Part shown: positions 9,056 through 18,081 of the stretch, piece after piece
Layout: each line of letters begins with the position of its first letter
Numbering within the stretch: the first letter of the stretch is position 1
NCBI RefSeq assembly: GCF_006861825.1
Contig: NZ_VDGI01000001.1
Span: 78,172 to 142,171 of the forward strand
Source: Psychrobacillus vulpis
GTDB taxonomy: Bacteria > Bacillota > Bacilli > Bacillales_A > Planococcaceae
DNA length: 64,000 nucleotides
Reading direction: 5' to 3'
Made by a program: the position numbers and the translations under genes
The notes under the pieces: generated by a model
The model's input: the letters and a program-made list of their open reading frames with translations, nothing else
Told to the model about the DNA's origin: nothing
Databases searched by the model: none

Positions 9056-9406
9056 TTAAAATTTCACAATTCCTAAGCTAATCCCTAATGCATGATCTAC
9101 TTCATCCATTACATCCTCATTAAGATGCGTAATCTTATCAGTTAGCCGTGATTTATCTATTGTTCGTAATTGTTCTAACAAGATAACAGAATCGCGTTCA
9201 AAATCATACTGTTTCGCATTGATTTCTACATGTGTTGGCAATTTTGCTTTTTGTATCTGTGCAGTAATTGCCGCAATGATGACAGTAGGACTAAATCGAT
9301 TTCCAATATCATTTTGAATCACCAAAACGGGTCTGGTTCCCCCTTGCTCAGACCCGATTACAGGTGATAAATCTGCGAAAAAAACGTCCCCACGTTTTAC
9401 GATCAA
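9056..9406 (-). CDS. ndoA: EndoA/MazF-type mRNA endoribonuclease toxin
   Basis: This is a 116-residue MazF/PemK-fold toxin with [29 protein letters not shown] at the N terminus. It carries the conserved [10 protein letters not shown] loop and the catalytic-region motif [16 protein letters not shown]. EndoA of B. subtilis cuts RNA at UACAU. The chosen start is TTG at 9406, eight bases after GGAGG; this gives MIVKRGDVF and exactly the usual 116-residue length. It begins five bases after the antitoxin stop. It lies between alr and rsbR, as in B. subtilis. Confidence 0.95.
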   Translation of the reverse strand: MIVKRGDVFFADLSPVIGSEQGGTRPVLVIQNDIGNRFSPTVIIAAITAQIQKAKLPTHVEINAKQYDFERDSVILLEQLRTIDKSRLTDKITHLNEDVMDEVDHALGISLGIVKF

Positions 9407-9410
9407 GTTT

Positions 9411-9692
9411 TCATCCTCCACTTACGAGTCGCTCTGTCGTATGTTGTGCTTCATATTCTGCATGTAAACATTCTGTACAAATAGATAAGTTTATATGAGA
9501 CATTTCAACATAACCTTTTATCATCGCTTCTCTTATAAGATTTGACTGGCCTTTCTTAAAATATTCATTTGCCTGGACACGTACGACATTTTCATTAGCA
9601 GTTAATGATTGTTTAACGGTTTTTACTCCTTCATTAACCATTTGCTTTGGAAGCCCAATAATAGCTTCCTTTTTCTTTTTATCACTTACCAC
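9411..9692 (-). CDS. ndoAI: EndoAI antitoxin, ribbon-helix-helix
   Basis: The 93-residue antitoxin of the EndoA pair has an N-terminal ribbon-helix-helix region ([18 protein letters not shown]) and a C-terminal toxin-binding tail ending [23 protein letters not shown] followed by six bases and a GTG at 9692 marks the start; an upstream TTG in frame would place the ribosome site inside the gene. The length then equals the B. subtilis protein. Unusually for the family, the C-terminal part holds two cysteines (CTEC). The pair probably autoregulates and shares a transcript with ndoA. Confidence 0.92.
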   Translation of the reverse strand: MVSDKKKKEAIIGLPKQMVNEGVKTVKQSLTANENVVRVQANEYFKKGQSNLIREAMIKGYVEMSHINLSICTECLHAEYEAQHTTERLVSGG

Positions 9693-9822
9693 AGCAAACA
9701 CCTCCGACAAAACATTTCCCTAAATGACAATATACTTCATCTTACCATTACTGCTGGCGAAATAAAAGACAAAATAAGAAATGGTTTGACAAATTTATGC
9801 ATGTAGTATTGTTTTGTCGAAA

Positions 9823-10929
9823 TCATTTACTGTATATTCTTGGAATCCTATTAGAAAGCATACAACAAATTTCATACGGAATCGTTTGCAAGGCATCAGC
9901 CCATTCTTCGATTGTTATTTCCTCTGCCGCTTGTTTTCCTATAAGTACAGCTTTTTCTCCTAGTGGAACTTGTTCTTCTAGACGAATCATGCATTGATCC
10001 ATACAAATTTTCCCTACAATTTTTGCCCTTTTCCCGTTTACCAACACAGATTGATTATGCAGTTTACGCAATAGTCCATCTGCATAACCAATCGGAAGTG
10101 TTGCAATCCATTCATCTTCCACTGCAGTGTACATTGCCCCATAGCCCACGGAGGCACCTTTTTTAATTTTTTTTACATGCACCACTTCAGTTTCTAATGC
10201 AAGTGCTTGTTTTAATGGAAATGGAAGGTTTTCTCCGATAAAAGAAGAAGGGGCTATTCCGTACATGGAAATGCCAAAGCGCACAGCATCCCAAAACTGA
10301 TTAGGATCTCTAAGTAATGCAGCACTATTAGCCGTGTGCACAATATCTGGCTTAAATTTGAAAAGTGATAGTAAACGTTCAAATGTTTTAACTTGCTTAT
10401 TATAGTGCTCAGTATTTTCTTCATCTGCTGTCGAAAAATGTGTGAAAGCTCCCGTAATTTGAAGCCAGCTTCTTTGTTGAATAAAAGCAAGCGCCTCTGT
10501 CAATTCACCTTCTTCTACAAAACCGATTCTCCCCATTCCACTATCAATTTTCACATGAACTTTAAGAGGTCCAGTAAAATGACGAATAGAGTGAAGCCAT
10601 TCCAGAGAATAAGCTGTCAACGTAATGTTTTTTTCAGAGGCTTTTGATAAAAAGGAAGCCGGTACCGCACCGAGAACAAGAAGTTCAGCAGTGATTCCAG
10701 CATCTCTAATGCGGAGAGCTTCCTCAGGTGTTGCAACAGCAAGCTGTGTGGCACCAGCACTTAGTGCAGCATTTGCCACCTCAATATCGCCGTGCCCGTA
10801 TGCATTGGCTTTAACTACTGCAATTATCTTTGTATGTTTCGGTAGTGTTTGTTTCAGATGCTGAATATTAGTTTGAATAGCAGATAGATTGATGCGGATG
10901 AATGTTGGTCGGTAGTACGTTTGCGACAT
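9823..10929 (-). CDS. alr: Alanine racemase
   Basis: Alr converts L-alanine to D-alanine for peptidoglycan using PLP. The 368-residue protein has the PLP-lysine motif AVVKANAYGHG near residue 38, MGRIGF near 134 and the C-terminal-domain motif GYADG; the catalytic tyrosine is in SVGYGAMYTA near 260. The start is ATG at 10929 behind AGAGGGAAG; the longer reading adds 21 residues without a ribosome site. It lies between the ydcC-type lipoprotein gene and the EndoA pair. Confidence 0.96.
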   Translation of the reverse strand: MSQTYYRPTFIRINLSAIQTNIQHLKQTLPKHTKIIAVVKANAYGHGDIEVANAALSAGATQLAVATPEEALRIRDAGITAELLVLGAVPASFLSKASEKNITLTAYSLEWLHSIRHFTGPLKVHVKIDSGMGRIGFVEEGELTEALAFIQQRSWLQITGAFTHFSTADEENTEHYNKQVKTFERLLSLFKFKPDIVHTANSAALLRDPNQFWDAVRFGISMYGIAPSSFIGENLPFPLKQALALETEVVHVKKIKKGASVGYGAMYTAVEDEWIATLPIGYADGLLRKLHNQSVLVNGKRAKIVGKICMDQCMIRLEEQVPLGEKAVLIGKQAAEEITIEEWADALQTIPYEICCMLSNRIPRIYSK

Positions 10930-10999
10930 GAGACTTCCCTCTTTTTTCAACATTTTGTATTTATTATCCTCCTCATTAGAAGAGATAGTCAATACAAAA

Positions 11000-12019
11000 T
11001 CATTTTAATCCGCCTACAGCCATCGAAGCTGCTACTTCTATCATTTCTTCTTTACTTAGAGCAGAGGAAGCAAGGAAGAAGGACATTCCATCTTGTTCCC
11101 ATGAAATCGATTGATCGGTTACTGCGCCAATAGCAATCCCTAAATCTACAGGATCCCCTGGAGCAAATACAGGTATTGTAGAAGACGTACTCTTTTCACT
11201 GCGTTTTTGAATGATTGTAAATTCTTTCCCACCGCTGTACGTTAAAATTACTCGTTTTTCCCCATCTACATTTAGCTCTTGTTCATCTATCAAGTGCAAT
11301 TGATCCCATTGAACCATAGGATAATGTGTTTCAAATTCTGGATTGTCTATTTCAGCAGAAGCTTCAACTGTATTTTCCTCACCTTGTGCAGCTGGAGCTT
11401 GCTCAATTTTATATTCTGCTGCGGCGCGTGATTTACCAAGTGTCACCTTACTGAATTTAATATGGATTTGCTCTTCTTTGTTTTCATTTAATACAGATAC
11501 GTCTGTAGGCAGTAATGTCTTTTTATCGATATAAATTCTTTGTGTAGGAAGCATATTTTTGTGGTTATTGCTTGTTTTCGTTTCAAATACGTATTTGTTT
11601 CCTTCTTCTTTAAACGTTGATGATTTATCTTTTTTAATGTCTTGTGCAAGCGATCCAATTAGATAAGGTTGACCATTTTCAGTTGGCCACTTGCTTTGGA
11701 ATTTATACGTTTTGTTTAGGGCAGGTGTAACAACAAATACACCTTCTTTGTTGCGCACAATCATTTGTGTGTTTTCTTCATTCGTATCTGCAACTTTCAC
11801 ACGGTAAAAATCTGGTTTTGTGTGCCATACTTCCACTTGATAAACTCTCGGATCTTGACCTGTTAGAATACTCATTTCCGCAGTCAACTCATACCCTTTC
11901 GTATCTATCCATTTGTTGCTCAACTTTTTTAAAACATCTTCTTTAGATTGTGCTCCACATGCTGAGAGTAACAGTACCATCATTAATGCAAAAAAACATT
12001 TAGCCAGTCGGCTCTTCAA
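11000..12019 (-). CDS. LolA-like outer-membrane-lipoprotein-carrier-fold lipoprotein, YdcC/GerS-like
   Basis: This is a 339-residue secreted lipoprotein. A short basic N terminus and hydrophobic stretch end in the lipobox LLSAC (Cys 21). The rest is a LolA/LppX-like beta domain (DPRVYQVEVWHTKPDFYRVKVAD, then QRIYIDKKTLLPTDVSVLNE). B. subtilis YdcC occupies the same position between acpS and alr and is linked to sporulation. Translation starts at a TTG with AAAGGATGG five bases upstream. The precise role is not known. Confidence 0.85.
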   Translation of the reverse strand: MKSRLAKCFFALMMVLLLSACGAQSKEDVLKKLSNKWIDTKGYELTAEMSILTGQDPRVYQVEVWHTKPDFYRVKVADTNEENTQMIVRNKEGVFVVTPALNKTYKFQSKWPTENGQPYLIGSLAQDIKKDKSSTFKEEGNKYVFETKTSNNHKNMLPTQRIYIDKKTLLPTDVSVLNENKEEQIHIKFSKVTLGKSRAAAEYKIEQAPAAQGEENTVEASAEIDNPEFETHYPMVQWDQLHLIDEQELNVDGEKRVILTYSGGKEFTIIQKRSEKSTSSTIPVFAPGDPVDLGIAIGAVTDQSISWEQDGMSFFLASSALSKEEMIEVAASMAVGGLK

Positions 12020-12077
12020 TCAGTCCATCCTTTCTATTATCACTGCGTTCGTTCATTGTATGTAGGTGGACTACCTT

Positions 12078-12431
12078 TTATGATTGTAGAATTACTTGAG
12101 CAGCTGCATATTCTTTTGTATGAGTAATAGAAACAAATCCATTTACTTGCTCTCCTCTAAAATAAAGACTAGGCTTGCCACTATGTTCACGAATTATTTC
12201 AATGTCTTGAAAACTACAGTCTTTTCCAATACCAGTACCTCTAGCTTTTGAAAATGCTTCCTTAGCTGCAAAACGCCCTGCTAAAAATTCAATTTGCCGA
12301 TTCTCCGATAATATTTTCATTTGCTCTAATTCTTTTCCAGTTAATATTCTTTCTTCAAACTTCTTCGTTTTTGACTTGATATACTTTATTCTTTTCAGTT
12401 CAGTAATATCTAATCCTATTCCGGTAATCAT
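12078..12431 (-). CDS. acpS: Holo-[acyl-carrier-protein] synthase
   Basis: AcpS transfers phosphopantetheine from CoA to acyl carrier protein. The 117-residue protein has the two family signatures: GIGLDITE near the N terminus, whose Asp binds magnesium, and FAAKEAFSKARGTGIG near residue 57. The closing VSITHTKEYAAAQVI is also typical. It is divergent from the rhomboid gene, as in the B. subtilis ydcA-acpS region. Confidence 0.95.
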   Translation of the reverse strand: MITGIGLDITELKRIKYIKSKTKKFEERILTGKELEQMKILSENRQIEFLAGRFAAKEAFSKARGTGIGKDCSFQDIEIIREHSGKPSLYFRGEQVNGFVSITHTKEYAAAQVILQS

Positions 12432-12499
12432 AAATGTTTCTCCTTTCCAAATAGTACTTGTACAAGCTATACTATTAGTAGAAAATTTGAGGTGACGAT

Positions 12500-13126
12500 A
12501 TGTTTGTAAGAAGAGAAAATTTTAAACAATATATAAAATTCTACCCTATTGTATCTACATTACTTACACTAAATATTTTTATCTTTCTTCTAACGAGTAT
12601 TCCAATTGTAGGCACACAACTATACAATTTGGGAGTTGGGTTTAATCTACTCATTAGTGAAGGGGAATATTGGCGCTTAGTATCACCAATGTTTTTACAT
12701 GCTAATTTTACTCACCTTCTATTTAATATGTTCTCTTTGTATATATTTGGACCTGAGTTAGAACAATTAGCAGGTAAAGCTCGCTTTTTAACCATCTATC
12801 TATTAGCTGGCCTGATCGGAAATATCGCAACATATTTACTTCAAAATTGGGATTACCAAAGTGTTGGCGCTAGTGGTGCTATTTACGGTATTTTAGGAGC
12901 TTTTGGTGCTTTAGTTTATTATACAAAAAATTTCTTACCTCAATTGAAACAAATTATTATTCCAATTATTGTGATTGGTGTCATTATGACGTTCATCAAT
13001 CCGAATATTAACTTCACTGCACATCTCGCAGGTTTAGTTACAGGTTTTATCATTGGTATGATTTATTTCCATCCAAAGAGGATTGCAGCGTGGAAGAAGA
13101 AAAAGAAAAAATTTAAAGTAGTTTAA
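12500..13126 (+). CDS. Rhomboid-family intramembrane serine protease (YdcA-like)
   Basis: This is a six-helix rhomboid of 208 residues. The catalytic serine is in GASGAIYGILGAFGAL (about residue 124), and the catalytic histidine is in FTAHLAGLVTGFIIG near 175. The conserved loop motif MFLHANFTHLLFNMFSLYIFG is also present. Rhomboids cut transmembrane substrates; the natural target here is unknown. AGGTGACGAT precedes the ATG. The gene is divergent from acpS, matching the position of ydcA, and shares a two-way terminator with ydbT. Confidence 0.92.
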   Translation: MFVRRENFKQYIKFYPIVSTLLTLNIFIFLLTSIPIVGTQLYNLGVGFNLLISEGEYWRLVSPMFLHANFTHLLFNMFSLYIFGPELEQLAGKARFLTIYLLAGLIGNIATYLLQNWDYQSVGASGAIYGILGAFGALVYYTKNFLPQLKQIIIPIIVIGVIMTFINPNINFTAHLAGLVTGFIIGMIYFHPKRIAAWKKKKKKFKVV

Positions 13127-13161
13127 AAAAGAACAGCCTCTAATTCAGGGGCTGTTCTTTT
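13127..13161. terminator. Bidirectional terminator between the rhomboid gene and ydbT
   Basis: The stem AAAAGAACAGCC / GGCTGTTCTTTT carries A and T tracts on both sides, so it can end both converging genes. Confidence 0.88.
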
Positions 13162-14648
13162 TCTATTTGCATTTTCGTTGGCTTCATTGGTTCGTACCAA
13201 TTTAATATCTTTTCTGCATCTGCTTTATCTAAATGCGGGACAGTTGTTATGGCTCCTCCTACCCCGGATTTAATCGTTGTAATAATAGTTGAAACGTTTT
13301 TCTTCTTTTGAAAATAAGTAGCTCTTTCTGTCATCGACTGGATTCGTCTTTTCTCCATCCAAACAGTCACTTTGCTAAAAATACGATATCTCATAACTAA
13401 CTGCTGACCTTCCACCGCATACGCTGCAGTTCTATGTTGCCATATTCCAAATAAAAAGCTTAATGGAAACAAAAGGAGTGACAAAAGACCATACGGATAG
13501 AAAAAGTAAATAACTGCAGCAGCTATCGGAATAATCCATAGAAAATCTAATCGATAGAAAAACTTCCTAGATCTTTTCGGTACTTTTGTAAAGCTTGGTT
13601 CCAAATGAAGGTCCATGAAGATTTGTTCTAAAACTGGATTGATTTTTGACTTTTTTACTAAAGGTAGAATACGAATTTTCTCGTCTTTTTCCGCTAGGGA
13701 ACCACCAGCACTATCTACAATAACTGTCGCATAGCCAGTAAGCTGACGAAGTGGGTTTTCTACGACACGTACCCCTTGAATCCGTGAAAGAGGAAGTGTG
13801 ATTTTCTTCTTTTCTAGCAACCCTCTCGTAATAATGATTTCATTGTCTTCTACTCTAATCGTAAAATCATAATAATTAATGAGTGTGATTACTACAGATA
13901 CAATCCAAGCGACTAATAGGACGAGAAAAATTGCGAGTGCCACAATAAGTGCACCAAATCGAATGAATACAACAATTTCGTCATAAATAATATCGTAAGG
14001 AATAACATTGGAAAATTGCGATGCAAATACGGCAAGTCCCGAGAAGAATACCCCTACCCCACCTGATGTACTCGCTAAAACAAATAAGTCTTTCATAGAC
14101 ATTTTGAAAACTGGTCGTTTCTGCTCTTTTACTACTTCTTGTACTTCTACTTCGTTATCCATTTCGACTGGTTGTTTATTTTTCGCTCGAATCATTTCTT
14201 TTTTGATTTGATCGGCAGCTTCCTTTGTAATCGCCGTTAACTCAGCCTCTGCTTCTTTTGTTGGACCACCGCCTGCAGTTTCCACTTTTACCTTAACAAG
14301 TCCAAAAGGTCTGTGAAAAATACCTTCCGTATAATTCAAACTTTGTATACGCTCGAAAGGGATATATCGCTTCTTCTTGACGAAAAGCCCGTATTCAATT
14401 CGTAGCTCCTCTTCTTCAAACCAGTAGCTAAATCGCTTCCATTTAATAATTCCACTAACAAGTAGAAATACAAGCACTACTCCATAAATACCATATGTTA
14501 TATACGAGGACCAACCGCCGGAATCTGCACTTCCTCCAAATCCATTAACTACTACAACAACAATAAGCGGTAGAATCATTTCTTTTAAAACTTTTACAAA
14601 ATGAATAACTGCCGAGATTGGATGTAATTTGTATCTTTCATTAGACAT
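13140..14648 (-). CDS. Bacterial PH-domain (DUF304) membrane protein, YdbT-like
   Basis: This 502-residue membrane protein contains three bPH2 (DUF304) repeats, each of the type R(I/F)xRxQS: FERIQSLNYTEGIFHRPFGL near residue 90, LSRIQGVRVVENPLRQLTG near 300 and KRRIQSMTERATYFQKKK near 440. Paired hydrophobic helices separate them. It starts at 14648, overlapping the ydbS stop codon by 8 bases, so the two are translationally coupled. YdbS and YdbT of B. subtilis are linked to resistance against antimicrobial compounds from relatives; the mechanism is not known. Confidence 0.88.
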   Translation of the reverse strand: MSNERYKLHPISAVIHFVKVLKEMILPLIVVVVVNGFGGSADSGGWSSYITYGIYGVVLVFLLVSGIIKWKRFSYWFEEEELRIEYGLFVKKKRYIPFERIQSLNYTEGIFHRPFGLVKVKVETAGGGPTKEAEAELTAITKEAADQIKKEMIRAKNKQPVEMDNEVEVQEVVKEQKRPVFKMSMKDLFVLASTSGGVGVFFSGLAVFASQFSNVIPYDIIYDEIVVFIRFGALIVALAIFLVLLVAWIVSVVITLINYYDFTIRVEDNEIIITRGLLEKKKITLPLSRIQGVRVVENPLRQLTGYATVIVDSAGGSLAEKDEKIRILPLVKKSKINPVLEQIFMDLHLEPSFTKVPKRSRKFFYRLDFLWIIPIAAAVIYFFYPYGLLSLLLFPLSFLFGIWQHRTAAYAVEGQQLVMRYRIFSKVTVWMEKRRIQSMTERATYFQKKKNVSTIITTIKSGVGGAITTVPHLDKADAEKILNWYEPMKPTKMQIEKEQPLN

Positions 14649-15120
14649 CGTCTTCCGCCACCCTTGCAAGTACAGAGATTCTTTCTCGAAGCTCATCCGC
14701 TTCTGCCGTAATTAGGGCAGGAATTGTATGATTCGTTGCAGCTGTTGATATCGTTATAGATGCTAAATCATACTTTCTCAGTATTGGCCCTTGCTCCGTA
14801 TCTACATGTTGTACACGAACCATTGGTACTAGTGTACGTTTTACGACGAACAAGCCATGTTGCAACTCAATTTCTTGCTCTCTCACTTCATACCGCCAAC
14901 GGATCCATCTCACTTTAGGAAATAGATAAATTAATAAGTACGCTATTAATAACACTACTAAACTAATAACTATGTACAACCAGAAAAAATCACCAGTGAA
15001 ATAATTAATCACACCAGCACCGACTCCAACTAATAATGCAATAAGTGTTTGAAAAACCCCATATATTCTCCAAACTCGTAAGCCTTTTTCAGATATTCGA
15101 TTAATTGGCTCTGTTCTCAT
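14641..15120 (-). CDS. Bacterial PH-domain membrane protein, YdbS-like
   Basis: This is a 159-residue protein with two N-terminal transmembrane helices (about 20-65) and one bPH2/DUF304 domain (VREQEIELQHGLFVVKRTLV, then MVRVQHVDTEQGP). The ATG at 15120 follows AAGAGGTG by six bases and gives the same length as B. subtilis YdbS. It forms an overlapping pair with the YdbT-like gene. Confidence 0.88.
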   Translation of the reverse strand: MRTEPINRISEKGLRVWRIYGVFQTLIALLVGVGAGVINYFTGDFFWLYIVISLVVLLIAYLLIYLFPKVRWIRWRYEVREQEIELQHGLFVVKRTLVPMVRVQHVDTEQGPILRKYDLASITISTAATNHTIPALITAEADELRERISVLARVAEDDV

Positions 15121-15129
15121 ATTAAGCAC

Positions 15130-15444
15130 CTCTTCTCTCTGTAATTGTATACGATAAATATGACAAAATGTTTCAAAATATTTATTTTAAATATACATTT
15201 TTTGTATTCACAAGGAGAAAACGCATGCGCCCTTTAGGGAACTTAATCCCTTCATCCTCTCTAATGGAGGTTGAAGGGATTAGGACTACTAAACATCCGT
15301 ATCACATTCAAAGGGAAAAATAATTCGATTCAGAACAGTTCTAATTGACGCGATTAATATGTTAAGCTCCAGCAAAATGCTATCCGGTTATAAAAATTTC
15401 TATGTTAACAGAAATGATTTTATCCGGTCAGAGACATAAAAAAA
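15130..15444. other. Intergenic region between ydbS and cshA, with an inverted repeat and 20-bp repeats
   Basis: No gene is seen. It holds a ten-base inverted repeat (AATCCCTTCA / TGAAGGGATT, 15245-15281) without a clear T-tract. It also holds three units with a strict 20-base step starting at 15381, 15401 and 15421. Units one and three begin TATCCGGT; the middle one is diverged. Confidence 0.6.
15381..15430. repeat. Short tandem repeat, 20-bp period (TATCCGGT type)
   Basis: TATCCGGTTA at 15381, TATGTTAACA at 15401 and TATCCGGTCA at 15421 are spaced exactly 20 bases apart. The same TATCcGGTC motif occurs twice, 20 bases apart, at 29767. Confidence 0.6.
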
Positions 15445-15482
15445 GAGGATGAACCCAACAACAATGTGTTGGAATCATCCTC
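15445..15482 (-). terminator. Terminator of cshA
   Basis: On the minus strand GAGGATGA-TTCCAACA pairs with TGTTGGGTTCATCCTC and is followed by seven T. Confidence 0.9.
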
Positions 15483-15494
15483 AGAAAATGTTAA

Positions 15495-17006
15495 TTAGCT
15501 TTCACGACGTGGTGTGCGAGTTCTGCTACTACGTTGTGTAGAACCATCACGCGGTCCACTGCTGCGGCGTGAGCCACTGCGTTCATATCCACGACCTGAT
15601 GAAGAACTACGTCCGCCGCTACGGTTACCTTTATAACCACCGCTACGTCCGCCACCACCGCCGCCGCTGCTACGTTCTCTACGAGCTGGAAGTGGACGTT
15701 CTTCAGATATTGATACTGGAGTATCATCTGGTTCTTTAGTCATTGATTTTAATGCTGCAGCAATTACGTCTACTGCTTCGAATTTTTCAAGCATTTCTGC
15801 CGCTAATGTACGGTAATCGCCTAAATCATTTTTCCCCACAATTTCAGTTAATGATTCGATTGCTAGACGTTGTTGTCCAACTAACGCTTCATCTGAACTT
15901 GGTGGACGAAGTGGAGTCATACGTTTTTTCGTAGTGTCCTCTACTATACGTAAGTAACCCATTTCTCTTGGTGTTACAAAAGTTACAGCAATACCACTTT
16001 TTCCTGCACGGCCTGTACGACCAATACGGTGAACATAGCTTTCTGGATCTTGTGGAATATCGAAGTTATATACATGAGTTACACCAGAAATATCTAGACC
16101 ACGTGCAGCTACGTCAGTTGCAACAAGGATATCAATTTTATTTTCTTTAAATTGACGAAGAACAGACATACGTTTTGCTTGGCTTAAGTCACCGTGAATT
16201 CCTTCTGCTAAGTAACCACGGATACTTAGAGCATGAGCTAATTCATCTACACGACGTTTTGTACGACCAAAAACGATCGCAAGTTCTGGTTGGTGTACGT
16301 TTAAAATTCTAGATAAAACATCAAATTTTTCGCGTTCATGCGCTTTTACAAAGAACTGTTCAATGTTTTCAACAGTCATTTCTTTTGATTTGATTTTCAC
16401 TTCTTCTGGTTGCTTCATGAAGTTTTCAGCTATTTTACGGATTGGTCCTGGCATAGTTGCCGAGAACAGTAATGTTTGGCGCTCAGCAGGAACGCTTTCT
16501 AAAATAGTGTTAATATCTTCGATGAAGCCCATGTTAAGCATTTCATCTGCTTCGTCCAAAATAAGTGTTTCTACGTTCTCAAGTTTCAAAGTACGACGGT
16601 TAATATGATCTAAAATACGTCCTGGTGTACCTACGATTACTTGAGGTTTGTTTTTAAGAGCACGAATTTGACGGCCAATCTCTTGTCCACCATATACAGA
16701 TAAAAGGCGTACCTTTTTGTCATAACCAATTTTATAAATTTCTTCTGAAACTTGGATAGCAAGTTCACGTGTTGGAGCAATAATTAATGCTTGAACATTT
16801 GGATTTTTAGGATCTATTTTCTCAATCATTGGAATACCAAAAGCTGCAGTTTTACCAGTACCAGTTTGTGCTTGACCGATAATATCGCGGCCTTCTAAAG
16901 CAAACTTAATCGTACCTTCTTGAATAGGTGTTGCTTCTTCAAATCCCATACGTTTTACAGATTTTAGTGTAGAAGCGCTAATATTTAATTCTGAAAAATT
17001 TGTCAA
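15495..17006 (-). CDS. cshA: DEAD-box RNA helicase CshA
   Basis: This is a 503-residue ATP-dependent RNA helicase. Motifs in order: Q motif ([18 protein letters not shown]), Walker [26 protein letters not shown], then in domain 2 RGLDIS and [13 protein letters not shown]. The last 70 residues are Gly/Arg/Ser-rich with RGG-like repeats, as expected for RNA tethering. CshA works in ribosome assembly and RNA decay and supports growth in the cold. The start is TTG at 17006 with AAGGAGA nine bases upstream. It has an unusually long untranslated leader. Confidence 0.95.
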   Translation of the reverse strand: MTNFSELNISASTLKSVKRMGFEEATPIQEGTIKFALEGRDIIGQAQTGTGKTAAFGIPMIEKIDPKNPNVQALIIAPTRELAIQVSEEIYKIGYDKKVRLLSVYGGQEIGRQIRALKNKPQVIVGTPGRILDHINRRTLKLENVETLILDEADEMLNMGFIEDINTILESVPAERQTLLFSATMPGPIRKIAENFMKQPEEVKIKSKEMTVENIEQFFVKAHEREKFDVLSRILNVHQPELAIVFGRTKRRVDELAHALSIRGYLAEGIHGDLSQAKRMSVLRQFKENKIDILVATDVAARGLDISGVTHVYNFDIPQDPESYVHRIGRTGRAGKSGIAVTFVTPREMGYLRIVEDTTKKRMTPLRPPSSDEALVGQQRLAIESLTEIVGKNDLGDYRTLAAEMLEKFEAVDVIAAALKSMTKEPDDTPVSISEERPLPARRERSSGGGGGGRSGGYKGNRSGGRSSSSGRGYERSGSRRSSGPRDGSTQRSSRTRTPRRES

Positions 17007-17232
17007 AATTGTTAATCTCCTTTTTATTCTGTTTTGACAAATGGTTACATTTTCAGATGAAATTGCGGCAAATTCGAGCCTATACGAGGAACGTTTCCGT
17101 TACTTAAAATTCTCTGTGGTTTTAGATCAGAGGGGTCTTATATAAAGGGAAAGCCCGGTCTTTTGCCGAGCGGTTCGTTAAAAAGGGTCATCATACCCAA
17201 CGATTTCAACAAACCGTTATGTTCAAAAAAAA
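17007..17232 (-). promoter_or_regulatory. Long 5' leader of cshA with hairpins
   Basis: About 220 bases separate the upstream terminator from the cshA start. On the minus strand GCTCGG-CAAAAGA-CCGGGC (about 17152-17172) is a stable hairpin, and CTCTG / CAGAG can form a second one (about 17113-17133). No coding region and no riboswitch class I recognise is present. A long structured leader suggests post-transcriptional control, perhaps by temperature; this is inference. Confidence 0.4.
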
Positions 17233-17234
17233 GT

Positions 17235-17257
17235 ACTCTTCATCCATGCTGAAGAGT
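17235..17257 (-). terminator. Terminator after the hydrolase/murF/ddl genes
   Basis: The minus-strand stem ACTCTTC / GAAGAGT is followed by ACTTTTTTTT. It ends the ddl-murF-hydrolase operon before cshA. Confidence 0.8.
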
Positions 17258-17368
17258 CTTTACACAAAATGTATCCATTGCTCTATACAGTCTATCACGC
17301 ATCGATATGAGTTGCAACGAATATGCAACTGTTGTAATTATTAGTTAATTGTTCACTTTCTTTTCCAG

Positions 17369-18061
17369 TTAGTCTTGCCTTAAAAATGAAAGTGTCTGAC
17401 TAAACCAATCCGAACAATCATCACTATAGCAAATATGATGCTTGCCGGTTTCTGAAAAAATCAGTTCTTTCTTTTTCGAGGTAATATGCTCAAATAAGAA
17501 CGGTGCAGTTGTAAATGGGACGATTCCATCTTTTTTCCCTTGTACAAGACATACCGGAATTGAGATTAATCCATAGTAAGGCTCCACCATTCTTACTAAT
17601 CGCATAAATTCGAATGCAGCATGAATGGGTGTGTCACGCAACTTTTGACTATACAATCGAAACAACGGATTTTCTTCTAATTTACCTGCCACTGCTTCTT
17701 TTGTTATTTCCCGAACATCGTGGATTAATTGGGTTGGATAAATGTACTTAGCTGCTGCACTTAAAAGTACTAGTTTGTCGATTTTATAGCGGAGAGCTAA
17801 GTATATGGCAATAATTCCACCCATCGAAAATCCAATTACAAACACCCGATCTACTTCTTTTTGAAGCTGTCTAAGCGTTTGTTCTGCTGCCATCATCCAA
17901 TTTTCTGCAGTTAATTTTTTGAGGGAAAGTATTTCCCCATGACCAGGAAGCGTAGGAACAGCAATTTTCCAGTCTGTATTTGTTTGCAAATAATCTACAA
18001 ATGGCTGCAGTTCATATGGTCCACCCGTAAATCCATGAATACAAAGTACACCTGTTTTCAT
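17369..18061 (-). CDS. Alpha/beta hydrolase, carboxylesterase-like
   Basis: This 230-residue alpha/beta hydrolase has an oxyanion motif (CIHGFTGGPYE) near the N terminus and the nucleophile elbow GFSMGG near residue 88. The catalytic Asp is likely in GKKDGIVPF and the His in GKHHICYSDD close to the end. It resembles monoacylglycerol-lipase or Est30-type carboxylesterases; the natural substrate is unknown. The ATG at 18061 has AAGGAGGACAGC before it. The gene begins about 20 bases after the murF stop, in the same operon. Confidence 0.85.
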   Translation of the reverse strand: MKTGVLCIHGFTGGPYELQPFVDYLQTNTDWKIAVPTLPGHGEILSLKKLTAENWMMAAEQTLRQLQKEVDRVFVIGFSMGGIIAIYLALRYKIDKLVLLSAAAKYIYPTQLIHDVREITKEAVAGKLEENPLFRLYSQKLRDTPIHAAFEFMRLVRMVEPYYGLISIPVCLVQGKKDGIVPFTTAPFLFEHITSKKKELIFSETGKHHICYSDDCSDWFSQTLSFLRQD

Positions 18062-18081
18062 GCTGTCCTCCTTCTCATCTG

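Noticed and set aside
15491-15727. Minus-strand open frame rich in Val and Ala overlapping the cshA 3' end
   Set aside because: It is the shifted frame of the RGG-rich tail of CshA, with no ribosome site.
17184-17211. Sigma-B promoter for cshA (GTTTGT ... GGGTAT on the minus strand)
   Set aside because: The spacer is 10 bases, shorter than the 12-15 expected.
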